This document shows, piece by piece, positions 8,731-17,471 of a stretch of 64,000 nt of DNA. The stretch covers positions 124,001-188,000 of the forward strand of contig CP064991.1 of the NCBI GenBank assembly GCA_016699895.1, in the 5' to 3' direction. The translations under genes were made by a program, and so were the position numbers. This DNA is from Candidatus Saccharibacteria bacterium. Lineage in GTDB: Bacteria > Patescibacteriota > Saccharimonadia > Saccharimonadales > Saccharimonadaceae. The first letter of the stretch is position 1; each line of letters starts with the position of its first letter. Below the pieces are notes generated by a model. The model ran no database searches. It had not been told where the DNA came from and was given only the letters and a program-made list of their open reading frames with translations.

Positions 8731-9144
8731 TTAGACTGCTTTACAGTAGGTGCCACCAGATTCAAGGTTGATTCGGACAGCTGCATTGCGTGCCGTTCCC
8801 GAAGCAGTAGCACAAGTTTGACCAGTCGTAATGTACATAGTGCTGGTGCTCTGACCTGTAGACACAGTCGTAATAGTCACCGTATCAGTTTGCGCTAGGC
8901 TGGCGTTGCCACCGTAATAGCTAGAAAATGCCGCTATGGCCGTTGGCAAGGCATTATTATCTGCCAAGTACGACTGCAAAGCTGCGACTACGTTACCAAC
9001 CTCCTGTCGACGTGCATTGTCGCGCTGACTCTTTTGCAAAGCCGGCAGTGCCAAGAACACTGTCAAGAAGATCAGGCCAGCGATCGCTAGCACCAATACG
9101 ACTTCGATGATGGTAAAACCTTTATCTTTGTTAGACCTTAACAT
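8731..9144 (-). CDS. Major type IV pilin candidate (PilA-like)
   Basis: 137 residues, the normal size of a main pilin subunit. The leader MLRSNKDKG is followed by FTIIEVVLVLAIAGLIFLTVFLALPALQ, a classic class III signal with Phe at +1 and Glu at +5. The globular domain has two cysteines (TCATAS... and ...GTYCKAV) that could form the C-terminal disulfide loop of pilins. The gene stands alone between a strong terminator and its own promoter (9190-9217), and has a leader with AAAGGG. That fits a subunit needed in larger amounts than the assembly machinery. It lies directly downstream of pilC. Confidence 0.85.
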   Translation of the reverse strand: MLRSNKDKGFTIIEVVLVLAIAGLIFLTVFLALPALQKSQRDNARRQEVGNVVAALQSYLADNNALPTAIAAFSSYYGGNASLAQTDTVTITTVSTGQSTSTMYITTGQTCATASGTARNAAVRINLESGGTYCKAV

Positions 9145-9189
9145 ATATAACCCAACCCTTTCTATTAATTGCGTTTGCTAACACTTATA

Positions 9190-9217
9190 ATTATACGCCT
9201 CTGCCAAAAAAACGCAA
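9190..9217 (-). promoter_or_regulatory. Promoter of the major pilin gene
   Basis: Minus strand: TTGCGT (9212-9217), 16 bp, TATAAT (9190-9195). The leader of about 40 nt contains AAAGGG before the ATG, unlike the leaderless genes around it. Confidence 0.65.
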
Positions 9218-9233
9218 GCATTTTCGCGAAATA

Positions 9234-10442
9234 TTACGACGCAGTATTTGCCAGACCATAGATCGGCATCAGGATCGCGCCAACGAGCAAGCCTGCCATA
9301 CCAGCCATACACACCATCAGGATCGGCTCAATCGCCGTCGAGATGCCTTTGATCGCCGTATCAACCTCTTTTTCATAGAAATCCGCTACTTTCCCGACCA
9401 TGGTATCGATGTTACCTGATTGCTCACCAATCTTTATCATCTGGGGCACAAATTCCATAATATATGGCTCCCCTGTCAGAGATACGCTGAGCGCCTTACC
9501 ATTTTTCACTTTGCCCTGACCACGCATGATTTCCTCCTGGACAATTACGTTGTTCACAGAATCAGCACCGATCTTTAGCGCTTCTAGCATCGGCACACCA
9601 GACTGCAGTAGCGTCTGGAGCGTACGCGAAAAACGCGCCATATAGAGTTTTCGAAACAGACCAGAAAAGATCGGCACATTCAGTTTGAAGGTATCGATCG
9701 CACGGCGGCCAGGCTCGGTCTTGATCCACCGCAGGAAAAAGAACACACCCAGGGCAAAAATACCAATAACCACCCACCAAAAATTAGTAATGAAATTCGC
9801 CGCCTGCACCAGAATCATCGTAATAAACGGTAATTCGTGGCCCATATCATGATAGAGTTTTTCAACCTGTGGCACCACGGTTAGGAGCATAAAGGCAATC
9901 ACACCGAGAATCTCTACCAAAACGATGGCTGGATAGACCATAGCGCCTTTAACCTTGCTCATCATATCAGAGTCATGCTCCTGCTGATCGGCTAGTCGCT
10001 CGAGCGATTTGTCGAGAGTGCCCGATGCCTCACCAGCTCGGACGAGCGCGATAAAAATCTGATCAAAGATCTTTGGATATTTGACGAAGGAGTCTGCAAG
10101 CGATGAGCCGCCATTAACATCGCCGATCACCTGACCAACGACGTTCTTGAGCGTTTTGTTAGCTGTTTGCTCCTCGATAGTGGTGAGAGACTGTACCAGC
10201 GGTAAACCAGCATTTACCAGCGTCGATAGCTGACGCGAGAAAATAACCTTTTCCTTGGTAGGGACACGCGAATTCAGAGAGGCAAAGAAACCTTTCTTTT
10301 CAGTTTCAACCTCCATATTGAGAGGAACGATGTTTTGCGCCATCAAAAGTTTAGCGGCTTCGGCCTCTGTCTCGGCCTGAACCGTACTCTTGATGATCTT
10401 GTTAGCAGCCGTATCGCGTGCCGTATAGCTAAATGTTAGCAT
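9234..10442 (-). CDS. pilC: Type IV pilus inner-membrane platform protein
   Basis: A 402-residue GspF/PilC-family protein. Two homologous cytoplasmic helical domains (about residues 60-180 and 265-385) each precede membrane segments. The typical PTKEKVIFSRQLSTLVNAGLPL and later MARFSRTLQTLLQSGVPMLEAL repeats are plain. It connects the ATPases PilB and PilT to the growing pilus. The ORF starts 10 nt after the pilT stop, so both are read from the same mRNA. N-terminal residues 1-55 form the usual small accessory domain. Confidence 0.95.
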   Translation of the reverse strand: MLTFSYTARDTAANKIIKSTVQAETEAEAAKLLMAQNIVPLNMEVETEKKGFFASLNSRVPTKEKVIFSRQLSTLVNAGLPLVQSLTTIEEQTANKTLKNVVGQVIGDVNGGSSLADSFVKYPKIFDQIFIALVRAGEASGTLDKSLERLADQQEHDSDMMSKVKGAMVYPAIVLVEILGVIAFMLLTVVPQVEKLYHDMGHELPFITMILVQAANFITNFWWVVIGIFALGVFFFLRWIKTEPGRRAIDTFKLNVPIFSGLFRKLYMARFSRTLQTLLQSGVPMLEALKIGADSVNNVIVQEEIMRGQGKVKNGKALSVSLTGEPYIMEFVPQMIKIGEQSGNIDTMVGKVADFYEKEVDTAIKGISTAIEPILMVCMAGMAGLLVGAILMPIYGLANTAS

Positions 10443-10452
10443 CTATGATTCC

Positions 10453-11517
10453 CTATCCTTTCATCATCCTATCAAATTCTGCGAGATCGACGGCAAAGTT
10501 CTTGGCCTCTTCGTACGTAATCTGTCCGCCTTGCACCATTTGAACCAGCGTACGATCCATCGACTGCATACCTTCGGCAGCGCCAGTTTGAATCACTGAG
10601 TCTAACTGATGCGTTTTGCCTTCGCGGATAATATTGCGAACAGCACTGTTAGCCAGCAGCACCTCAGCCGCCGCCAGTCGTCCACCGCCGATGGCCGGCA
10701 CGAGGCGCTGGGCACAAATTGCCTGTAAAATGTTTGCGAGCTGAATTTTAATCTGAGGCTGCTGGTGTGGCGGAAAGACGTTCACCATACGATCGATCGA
10801 CTGAGCAGCACTGTTGGTGTGCAGGGTCGCAAACACCAAGTGTCCCGTCTCGGCGATGGTAATGGCGGCTGAAATCGTCTCGAGGTCGCGCATCTCACCA
10901 ATCAAGACGACGTCTGGGTCTTCGCGCAGCGCCGAACGCAGTGCCGCGTTAAACGAATACGTATCATAGTGAACTTCACGCTGGACCACCACTGATCGTT
11001 TTGACTTGTGGGTAAACTCGATCGGATCTTCAATCGTGATGATGTGATGAGCTTTTTCGTCGTTGATCTTGTCAACCAGTGCCGCTAGGGTTGTCGACTT
11101 ACCCGAACCAGTTGGTCCAGTAACGAGCACCAAACCACGTGGAAAGTCAGCAAACTTCTCGATAACTCGTGGCAATCCTAGCTCAGCAATCGTCGGAATT
11201 TCATTTGGAATCAAACGCAGCGCCGCCGCTAGATTACCGCGTTCATGAAAAGCGTTAACGCGGAAACGACCCAGGTCGCCAAAAGCAAAGGAAAAGTCAA
11301 ACTCTTTGTCTTTCATCAAGATCTGTTGTTGGTCTTGATCTAAAATAGAGAAAATGAGCTTTTCCACCGCCTCGATACTGAGAACCGGAGTGTTATTGAT
11401 CGGCGCCAAGGATCCATCGACACGTAGAATCGGCGGCAAACCGACCTGCAGGTGCAAGTCACTCGCGCGTTGATTGATGACTTCTTGTAGTAATATCTCG
11501 ATTCTAACGTTTTCCAT
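10453..11517 (-). CDS. pilT: Pilus retraction ATPase
   Basis: A 354-residue secretion ATPase with Walker A GPTGSGKSTT, Asp box (TIEDPIEF), Walker B VLIGEMRD and His box (HLVFATLHTNSA), all in standard order. The short PAS-like N-domain (SDLHLQVGLPPILR) and the length match PilT rather than PilB. It should power pilus retraction and hence twitching or pulling towards a host cell. A TATAAT box (extended TGC) in the 38-nt gap after pilB and a GGGAGGG Shine-Dalgarno suggest a separate pilT-pilC promoter in addition to read-through. Confidence 0.95.
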   Translation of the reverse strand: MENVRIEILLQEVINQRASDLHLQVGLPPILRVDGSLAPINNTPVLSIEAVEKLIFSILDQDQQQILMKDKEFDFSFAFGDLGRFRVNAFHERGNLAAALRLIPNEIPTIAELGLPRVIEKFADFPRGLVLVTGPTGSGKSTTLAALVDKINDEKAHHIITIEDPIEFTHKSKRSVVVQREVHYDTYSFNAALRSALREDPDVVLIGEMRDLETISAAITIAETGHLVFATLHTNSAAQSIDRMVNVFPPHQQPQIKIQLANILQAICAQRLVPAIGGGRLAAAEVLLANSAVRNIIREGKTHQLDSVIQTGAAEGMQSMDRTLVQMVQGGQITYEEAKNFAVDLAEFDRMMKG

Positions 11518-11555
11518 TGACCCTCCCGTTTCTTGTCATTATTATAGCACAACCA

Positions 11556-13334
11556 TTACGCAATATTAGCGGCTATGCGATTTACTTCCTCGAGCGTTGT
11601 CTGCCCTGCTAGCGCCTTGAGATAGCCATCGACATGCATCGGTATCATTCCCTGGGCAATGGCCACTTTCTGAATCTGACCCGATGTGGCATGTTTCAAG
11701 ATCAGCTCCTGGATTTCATCGGTAATCTCCATCACCTCATAGAGACCCATGCGACCTTTGTAGCCGTTAGGTGCTAGTGGTGATGATTTTCCTCTGGTCA
11801 AGGTGTATGACTGGGCATCAGCGAGCGGCAAATCCCCATAGCCTAGATCTTCCGAGACACTCGCTACCTCCTCAGGCGTTTTTGGCAACAGATAGCCAGC
11901 CACGCTGTGGACCGAGTTGGTCTCTACCGCATCAGATTGATACGTTTCGGCATCTTTGGCAATACGACGCACTAGTCGCTGACCAATCACTGTGTTGACC
12001 GTCGAGGCGATCAGGAATGGCTCAATACCCATGTCGAGCAGACGCGGCAAGATACCAGCCGCCGAGTTGGTGTGCAGCGTTGAAAACACCAGGTGCCCGG
12101 TGAGCGCCGCCTGCACCGCCAGGTTAGCAGTTTCACTATCGCGAATCTCACCAACCAGCACAACATCTGGATCCTGACGCAGAATCGAGCGTAGCCCGGA
12201 GGCAAAGGTCAAACCCACCGCTGGGTTCACCTGGATCTGATTAACACCAGACATTTTGTATTCGACCGGATCTTCTAGCGTCACAATGTTGATTTCCTCG
12301 CTAAAGATCTCCTGAACCAGTGCATAGAGCGAGGTTGACTTGCCAGAACCAGTTGGGCCAGAGGTCAATACCATACCGTTTGGCTTTTTGATACCTTTCC
12401 TGATCAAACGCAAGGCGCGGCCGGTATAGCCCATTTCCTCTAGCTTGAATGACGATCCAGACTTGTCGAGCAAACGAATAACTACCTGCTCACCCCAGAC
12501 CACGGGCGAGATAGCGATACGCAGGTCGACTTCTTTGTTCCCCACCATGATCGTAAACTGACCGTCCTGTGGTTTGCGGTGTTCGTCAATCTTTAGGTTC
12601 GACAAAATCTTGATACGCGAAATTAGTGCTGATTCTACTGATTTTGGCAGATCCATCACGCGGCGCAAGACACCGTCGATGCGACATCTAATCGTTAATC
12701 GTTCCTCGAGTGGCTCGATGTGAACATCAGAAGCACGGGCGCGCTGGGCATATTCTAGAAGCTGCGTCAGAATCTTGCTGATCGGTGAATCTTGGACGAG
12801 AACTTTGACGTCTTTGGTCTCGACTGATTTGACGGCTTCACTACCTGATCCAGACAACACCGAATCGACGCTGTCCATGTCAATGTGATACTGGGAAATA
12901 ACGTTGTTGATGCCCGATTCGCTAGCAATGTAGACCTTGATCGGACGCTCAATCGCTCGCGACAAGAAATCAACCGCTTGAATATTGGTAGCATCGAGCA
13001 TAGCGACAGCCAGCCGCTGCGCCCCGCCGTCGCTGGTTTCACCGAGCGGCACCGCCATAAAACGCCTCGCCACTTCCATCGGCAGCAAAGCTAGCACTTT
13101 GGCATCGATCACGGCCTTTGACAGATTGACATACGGCGTGCCAGAAATTTTGGCGATTGCCTCTGTTAATTGTTCCTCGTTGATGACGCCACGATCGATG
13201 GCATACGCAAAAACTGGCCGACCGGCTTGTTTTGCTCCGTCCTTGATCGTATCTAGTTGCTCTGGCGTCAGTGCGCCCACCTCAACCAAGCGATCCTCAA
13301 CCTTACGCTGGGTATCCTCAGTCAAAACAGCCAT
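11556..13334 (-). CDS. pilB: Pilus extension ATPase
   Basis: A 592-residue GspE/PilB-family ATPase. An N-terminal MshEN/GSPII_E-type domain (about residues 5-150) is followed by the linker DSPISKILTQLLEYA.RARASDVHIEP and the ATPase core with Walker A GPTGSGKSTS, Walker B VLVGEIRD and LTGHLVFSTLHTN. Between the ATPase core and the final helix (about residues 470-530) there is no CxxC zinc pair of the usual PilB type; the region reads VAGYLLPKTPEEVASVSEDLGYGD instead. It ends the pilM-led operon, overlapping the preceding small gene by 1 nt. Confidence 0.95.
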   Translation of the reverse strand: MAVLTEDTQRKVEDRLVEVGALTPEQLDTIKDGAKQAGRPVFAYAIDRGVINEEQLTEAIAKISGTPYVNLSKAVIDAKVLALLPMEVARRFMAVPLGETSDGGAQRLAVAMLDATNIQAVDFLSRAIERPIKVYIASESGINNVISQYHIDMDSVDSVLSGSGSEAVKSVETKDVKVLVQDSPISKILTQLLEYAQRARASDVHIEPLEERLTIRCRIDGVLRRVMDLPKSVESALISRIKILSNLKIDEHRKPQDGQFTIMVGNKEVDLRIAISPVVWGEQVVIRLLDKSGSSFKLEEMGYTGRALRLIRKGIKKPNGMVLTSGPTGSGKSTSLYALVQEIFSEEINIVTLEDPVEYKMSGVNQIQVNPAVGLTFASGLRSILRQDPDVVLVGEIRDSETANLAVQAALTGHLVFSTLHTNSAAGILPRLLDMGIEPFLIASTVNTVIGQRLVRRIAKDAETYQSDAVETNSVHSVAGYLLPKTPEEVASVSEDLGYGDLPLADAQSYTLTRGKSSPLAPNGYKGRMGLYEVMEITDEIQELILKHATSGQIQKVAIAQGMIPMHVDGYLKALAGQTTLEEVNRIAANIA

Positions 13335-13585
13335 TAGTTACTCCCGAGCGTAAATGGTTCTTCGCCGCCCTGATTGCCAATAGTAACTTTGACCGTTGGG
13401 TTAATCGCATCGGCACTAAACGTCTTTGGATCTGGTTTTTCGTAATCACTCGAGATCGCCTCTGCCGTTTCTACGGCCTCCGGGTTGTCTCCTGGCGACG
13501 GCAAGAGAGCTCCGACAATGAAATAGCTCGCTACGCCCACCAGGGCGACTATTAGAATAACCATAGCCCAATCAGTCTTTTTCAT
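13334..13585 (-). CDS. Small single-pass protein of the pilus operon
   Basis: 83 residues: one N-terminal membrane helix (residues 7-29) and an acidic, Pro-rich extracytoplasmic tail ending in VKVTIGNQGGEEPFTLGSN. It sits exactly between pilO and pilB, touching both (1-nt overlaps). This is the slot where Gram-negative systems carry pilP, a small protein that docks onto PilN/PilO. No sequence similarity to PilP can be claimed. Its place in a tightly packed operon argues for a role in alignment of the pilus machine (inference). Confidence 0.6.
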   Translation of the reverse strand: MKKTDWAMVILIVALVGVASYFIVGALLPSPGDNPEAVETAEAISSDYEKPDPKTFSADAINPTVKVTIGNQGGEEPFTLGSN

Positions 13586-14328
13586 TATTTGCTCCCTTCG
13601 CTAGTGGAATCGGTACCATCGCTAGCAGTTACACCGTCAGGCAAAATAGTCTCTTGGCCCACCGCATAATGAACACGTGGCACGTAGTACGTCGTTGCCG
13701 AGATAGTAGCGGTGAGATTATCAACTGTACCATCGATGTTGAGATTCTGGATGATAATTGGTCGAATCGTCTTTTCAATATTAACGAGCGCCGCTTTGAT
13801 CGCGTCATAAGATCCAGTGATCTTGAATCTAAAGGTGATGGCCTTCGCCTCTGGTCGTATGCTAGAGGTTGATTTCGTCGTATCAGTGGCGCCACTTGTG
13901 GCACTAGTGTCGACTGCAGCATATTCAAAACTCTCGAGCGACACGCCAGAGCCAGCTAAAACTTTTTCCTGGATCGACGATCCGAGAGCTGTCGCATCAT
14001 CTTCGGTCGGGAGGGCATCGATCACCACGTTGAACGCCGTGTCGTCAGTATCAGCACGCAGTGCCAGCAAATTCTGATCTGTCTGCAAAGTGTTGATGTT
14101 CTTTGTCAGAGTCGAAATAGCGTCTAGGCTCGTTTTGAGCGTTTCACTCGTTTCGCTCTTTTTTGAGATGATCTTTGCCTGATATTTGATCTGACCAAAC
14201 AAATTGATAGCTAGCATCGCGCAAATCGTCACCGCAGCAGCAGCACCTGCTACCCAAAACATCATTTGTTTGTTAGTCTGGTCAATTTTTTGGCGTTTTC
14301 TAACACCGGTCAGTGTCTTGTTTTCCAT
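13585..14328 (-). CDS. pilO: PilO-like pilus alignment protein
   Basis: 247 residues with a cytoplasmic basic N-terminus, a membrane helix at about residues 28-50, a coiled-coil-like stretch (residues 55-105, rich in Lys, Ser, Leu and Thr) and an extracytoplasmic ferredoxin-like region (AITFRFKITGSYDAIKAALVNIEKTIRPIIIQNLNI). The topology and the FKITGSY.....L...E pattern match PilO. The gene follows pilN by 3 nt. It should pair with PilN to form the inner-membrane ring that links PilM to the platform. Confidence 0.8.
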   Translation of the reverse strand: MENKTLTGVRKRQKIDQTNKQMMFWVAGAAAAVTICAMLAINLFGQIKYQAKIISKKSETSETLKTSLDAISTLTKNINTLQTDQNLLALRADTDDTAFNVVIDALPTEDDATALGSSIQEKVLAGSGVSLESFEYAAVDTSATSGATDTTKSTSSIRPEAKAITFRFKITGSYDAIKAALVNIEKTIRPIIIQNLNIDGTVDNLTATISATTYYVPRVHYAVGQETILPDGVTASDGTDSTSEGSK

Positions 14329-14331
14329 GAT

Positions 14332-15096
14332 TTAGTTACCCTCCGTACTAGTCGAGCTTGACGATGTCGATTCGCTGCTAAAAATGTTGCTAGGCGAGTT
14401 TCGATCGGAGTCCGACGTTGTCTCATTAGGAATATCTAGTTTGATATCGACACTATCTGACGAAAATACTGCCACGTCAAACACCGCGATGATCGAGAAG
14501 CTCAATTTATCGTCAGTCAGCGCTGATGAGGTAACTGTTACTGATGAAAATAACGATTTAGTCTCGATATTAGCGCCCTTCTTCGGAGCATACGAGAACT
14601 TAGCAAGAGACAGCGTACTCTTGAAAACGTTCAGGCTAGAATAATTAGTCGTCTCACCTTGCATTTCTACGGTTACCCCAGTAGACTCTGTGGTACTAGC
14701 GTCCGATGATACGCCTGGAGCAGCTAGCTTGACAGAACTAAGCGATACACTGTTAGGCGCAGCTGGATTAAGTTGTTTTAGATAATCAAAAACTCTAGAG
14801 TAATCTAGCTGCTGGTTTTTGAGGCTACTGATTTTCGACAGCTGATTCTGGACTGTTAGATATTCATCGAGCTGACTGTCACTCTGCTTTTTGGTAATTG
14901 CATCCTGACTGTCGGCGATACTCTGTGTCAGATTACTTTTTTGGATCGCTTGACCACCCATGATGCCGCCTAGTATCAAAATAACTGATCCGGCCACAAT
15001 GGTAATAATGATACAGATCGATATCACTAAATTTCGCTGCATCTGTGCATGGAGCAGCTGTTTCTTGACATCAGGCAGCAAGTTTAGCTGGATCAT
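14332..15096 (-). CDS. pilN: PilN-like pilus alignment protein
   Basis: 254 residues beginning with MIQLNLLPDVKKQLL, the classic PilN N-terminal motif (..INLLP) that binds PilM. A membrane helix follows (about residues 24-48), then a coiled-coil region and a globular extracytoplasmic part. The C-terminus carries an extra Ser/Thr/Asp-rich tail of about 30 residues not usual for PilN. It lies 3 nt after pilM. In the family it forms a heterodimer with PilO. Confidence 0.85.
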   Translation of the reverse strand: MIQLNLLPDVKKQLLHAQMQRNLVISICIIITIVAGSVILILGGIMGGQAIQKSNLTQSIADSQDAITKKQSDSQLDEYLTVQNQLSKISSLKNQQLDYSRVFDYLKQLNPAAPNSVSLSSVKLAAPGVSSDASTTESTGVTVEMQGETTNYSSLNVFKSTLSLAKFSYAPKKGANIETKSLFSSVTVTSSALTDDKLSFSIIAVFDVAVFSSDSVDIKLDIPNETTSDSDRNSPSNIFSSESTSSSSTSTEGN

Positions 15097-15099
15097 GAA

Positions 15100-16143
15100 C
15101 TAGACCCCTATCCTCTCAGCCAGTCCGACCGCTACAGCAAATTGCGATGACAACGGCGCCAGGTTAGCCTGCTCGCCTGCTGGCACATTAACGTGCTGCC
15201 ATGGTGTTGCCGCTTGGCTGACTACGCCAGATTTCTGGCTAATCAAATCAACCAGACCAGGTAGCGACGCACTGTAGCCACTCGATAAAATAGCACCGAT
15301 ACCAATGCCTGGATATTTCGTAGCAAAGAATTTCAGAGATTTCTGGACTTCGGCGAGTAGCTGTTCGAGGCTGTTATCGACCGAACGCGCCAACTGACCT
15401 TCGAGCTTATCTGGCGATACACCGAATTTCAACAGTAACTGATGAGCTTGCTGTTCCTCGATATTAAGGTTCTGTTTGGCAGATTTTACCAGAGTGCTAA
15501 ATCCAATTGGTACCGACCTGATCAAACGTGGCACCGAACCGAGTGTCAACACTAAATCGGTCGACGAATCGCCCATATCAACGACCAAGCGACCGTCTTG
15601 GACGCCGTCAGGCAATAATGCCCTCGTTACAGCCAGTGCATCTGGCTCAATGGCTACGACATTGAATCCTAATTCCTCGAGCATATCGAGTCGCGCCTCA
15701 GTAAACGAGTTCAAAACGCTAGCCACCAACACTTCAATCTTCTGTCGATCAGTTGCTGATTCGCCAATAACCGCCCAGTCGATCTTGGCCTCATCAGGCT
15801 TCATTGGTACATAGTTTTCAGCCTGGTATTTGATCGTAGCGCTCAGTTCGGCCTTTGGCACGTTTGGCACCTCGACGACAGAGGCAAACATTTTTGACGA
15901 CGGCACGCCGATCGCCACATTTTTAGTCCGCACGCCAGACGTCGCCACTACCTCAGAAATAGCCTGGGCTAGGTTGTGTTTATCGGCTTCGGCGGTCGAC
16001 TCACTGAGACGTGCTTCGATCGGTTTTACTGCGTAATGTTTCAAGTTCCAACCTTGACCGGAGTGAGACAACTCTACAACGCGTAGTGCTGTGGTACCGA
16101 TGTCAAGTGCGAAAAATTCCCCTATTGATTTCTTTATGCCCAT
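15100..16143 (-). CDS. pilM: Pilus assembly actin-like ATPase
   Basis: Actin-fold cytoplasmic protein that binds the PilN N-terminus and communicates with PilB. I start it at the ATG at 16143 (MGIKKSIGEFFALDIGTTALRVVEL, 347 residues). An upstream in-frame extension to 16293 would run through the promoter and into ychF, and should be discarded. The phosphate-1 loop (ALDIGTTALRVVEL), phosphate-2 loop (RLVVDMGDSSTDLVL) and adenosine motif (GAILSSGYSASLPGL) are present. It heads the operon pilM-pilN-pilO-small gene-pilB. TATAAT at 16151-16156 ends 7 nt before the ATG, so translation is probably leaderless. Confidence 0.93.
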   Translation of the reverse strand: MGIKKSIGEFFALDIGTTALRVVELSHSGQGWNLKHYAVKPIEARLSESTAEADKHNLAQAISEVVATSGVRTKNVAIGVPSSKMFASVVEVPNVPKAELSATIKYQAENYVPMKPDEAKIDWAVIGESATDRQKIEVLVASVLNSFTEARLDMLEELGFNVVAIEPDALAVTRALLPDGVQDGRLVVDMGDSSTDLVLTLGSVPRLIRSVPIGFSTLVKSAKQNLNIEEQQAHQLLLKFGVSPDKLEGQLARSVDNSLEQLLAEVQKSLKFFATKYPGIGIGAILSSGYSASLPGLVDLISQKSGVVSQAATPWQHVNVPAGEQANLAPLSSQFAVAVGLAERIGV

Positions 16144-16150
16144 GCGCAGA

Positions 16151-16195
16151 ATTATACCATAATCGCTTTTAAAAAGGCAAGCCTTTTTGTAGAAT
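16151..16195. promoter_or_regulatory. Divergent leaderless promoters of pilM and ychF
   Basis: Minus strand: TATAAT (16151-16156) 7 nt before the pilM ATG. Plus strand: TAGAAT (16190-16195) 6 nt before the ychF ATG at 16202. Only 58 nt separate the two start codons. A small palindrome, AAAAAGGC-AA-GCCTTTTT (16171-16188), lies between the two boxes and could influence both. Confidence 0.55.
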
Positions 16196-16201
16196 AGAAG
16201 C

Positions 16202-17398
16202 ATGAGTCTCAAAATCGGCCTCGTCGGGCTGCCTAACGTCGGCAAGTCCACCCTGTTCAACGCCCTGACCGGTGGTAATATTTTGGCTGCCAACTACCCA
16301 TTTGCGACTATCGAACCTAATACTGGTATTGTACCCGTACCCGATGCGCGGCTCAACGTTCTCGCCGATATGTATGGGACCGACAAAATCATCCCGGCGA
16401 CCGTTGAATTTGTTGACGTCGCCGGCCTCGTGGCTGGCGCTAGTCAAGGCGAAGGTCTCGGCAATAAATTCCTGGCTAATATCCGTGAGTGCGACGCCAT
16501 TTGTCACGTAGTGCGCGCCTTTGAATCCTCGACTATCCTGCGAGCCGACGGTGCAACCAAAACTGATCCAAAGAGCGATATCGAGGTTATTAATACCGAA
16601 CTCATGCTCGCCGACATCGCCACTATCGAAAACCATCTGCCAAAAGTTACAAAGGAGCTAAAGAGCGATCCGAAGCTACGCTCCACAATCGACTATCTCA
16701 CTAGCCTACAGAGTCAACTACTATCTGGTGATATACCCGACAGTTTTGATGACGAAAAATTGCACGGTCTGGATCTATTAACCGCTAAACCAATAATTTA
16801 TTTGTTCAATGTTGACGAGAATGGGTTGACCGATCAGACCCAGCAGGCTGAATTAGCTAGAATAGTAATCAATACGAATAGTGCTGGCGATGTTGTTCCT
16901 GCGAGGCTCCAGCAGGACGGCAATGGCGCCAGCGACAAGCCCCGTAACGACGGGCGCACGGAGCGTTCGCAAGAATCACTATCGCCAGCCGGCTATCCGC
17001 AAGTCGTCTTCGTCTGTGCGGAGCTCGAGAGTCAACTGCGCGAACTGAGCGCCGTCGAAGCTACCGAACTACTAGCCGATTACGGCGTGACCGAATCCGG
17101 CCTCGCCAAACTAGCCCACGCCGCCTACGATATCCTGGGTCTCCAGAGTTATCTAACGGCCGGGCCAAAAGAAGTTCGAGCCTGGACCATAAAACAAGGT
17201 TCGACCGCCCCACAGGCCGCCGGTGTCATTCACACTGATTTTGAAAAAGGCTTCATCGCCGCTCAGATCGTATCCTATCCCGATCTAGTCGAACTAGGTT
17301 CCGAAGCCGCCGCGAAGGCGGCCGGTAAACTCCGCACCGAGGGCAAAACCTATATCATGCAACCAGATGACGTGGTTGAATTCCGATTTAATGTCTAA
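16202..17398 (+). CDS. ychF: YchF/OLA1 P-loop NTPase with an in-frame insertion
   Basis: An Obg-family, ribosome-associated ATPase. P-loop GLPNVGKSTLFNAL, switch sequences and DVAGLVAGASQGEGLGN are intact, and the TGS domain (about residues 315-398, KEVRAWTIKQGSTAPQAAGVIHTDFEKGFI...VVEFRFNV) is complete. The protein is 398 residues, against about 363 usual. The excess lies in one block of roughly 40 residues (about 222-265) between INTNSA and YPQVVFVCAELE, encoded by the palindromic element at 16883-16989. The insertion falls in a loop of the helical/G-domain junction and keeps the frame, so the protein is probably still functional. Confidence 0.95.
   Translation: MSLKIGLVGLPNVGKSTLFNALTGGNILAANYPFATIEPNTGIVPVPDARLNVLADMYGTDKIIPATVEFVDVAGLVAGASQGEGLGNKFLANIRECDAICHVVRAFESSTILRADGATKTDPKSDIEVINTELMLADIATIENHLPKVTKELKSDPKLRSTIDYLTSLQSQLLSGDIPDSFDDEKLHGLDLLTAKPIIYLFNVDENGLTDQTQQAELARIVINTNSAGDVVPARLQQDGNGASDKPRNDGRTERSQESLSPAGYPQVVFVCAELESQLRELSAVEATELLADYGVTESGLAKLAHAAYDILGLQSYLTAGPKEVRAWTIKQGSTAPQAAGVIHTDFEKGFIAAQIVSYPDLVELGSEAAAKAAGKLRTEGKTYIMQPDDVVEFRFNV
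16883..16989. repeat. Palindromic element inserted in frame in ychF
   Basis: A 107-bp GC-rich block bounded by GCTGGCGAT and its exact inverse ATCGCCAGC. The inverted repeat continues imperfectly inwards for about 22 bp per arm (GTTGTTCCTGCGAGGCTCC against GTGATTCTTGCGAACGCTCC read from the other side). Inside are further small palindromes (CCTGC...GCAGG, GGCGCC, CCCGT..ACGGG). It encodes hydrophilic sequence of no resemblance to YchF relatives. No second copy was noticed by eye in the window. Confidence 0.65.
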
Positions 17399-17409
17399 CT
17401 ATGAGAATA

Positions 17410-17435
17410 CCCCGCCCCCTGTGACAGGGACGGGG
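17410..17435. terminator. Terminator hairpin between ychF and the sortase gene
   Basis: Stem CCCCG...CCCTG-TGA-CAGGG...CGGGG with a small internal bulge, between convergent genes. No long U-tract, so efficiency is uncertain. Confidence 0.6.
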
Positions 17436-17471
17436 CACCTCGAACATCAACACTCCTTTCACTAGGCAAAC

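Noticed and set aside
16144..16293. An N-terminal extension of PilM
   Set aside because: It would run antisense through the start of ychF and across the -10 box; the ATG at 16143 begins exactly at the PilM consensus.
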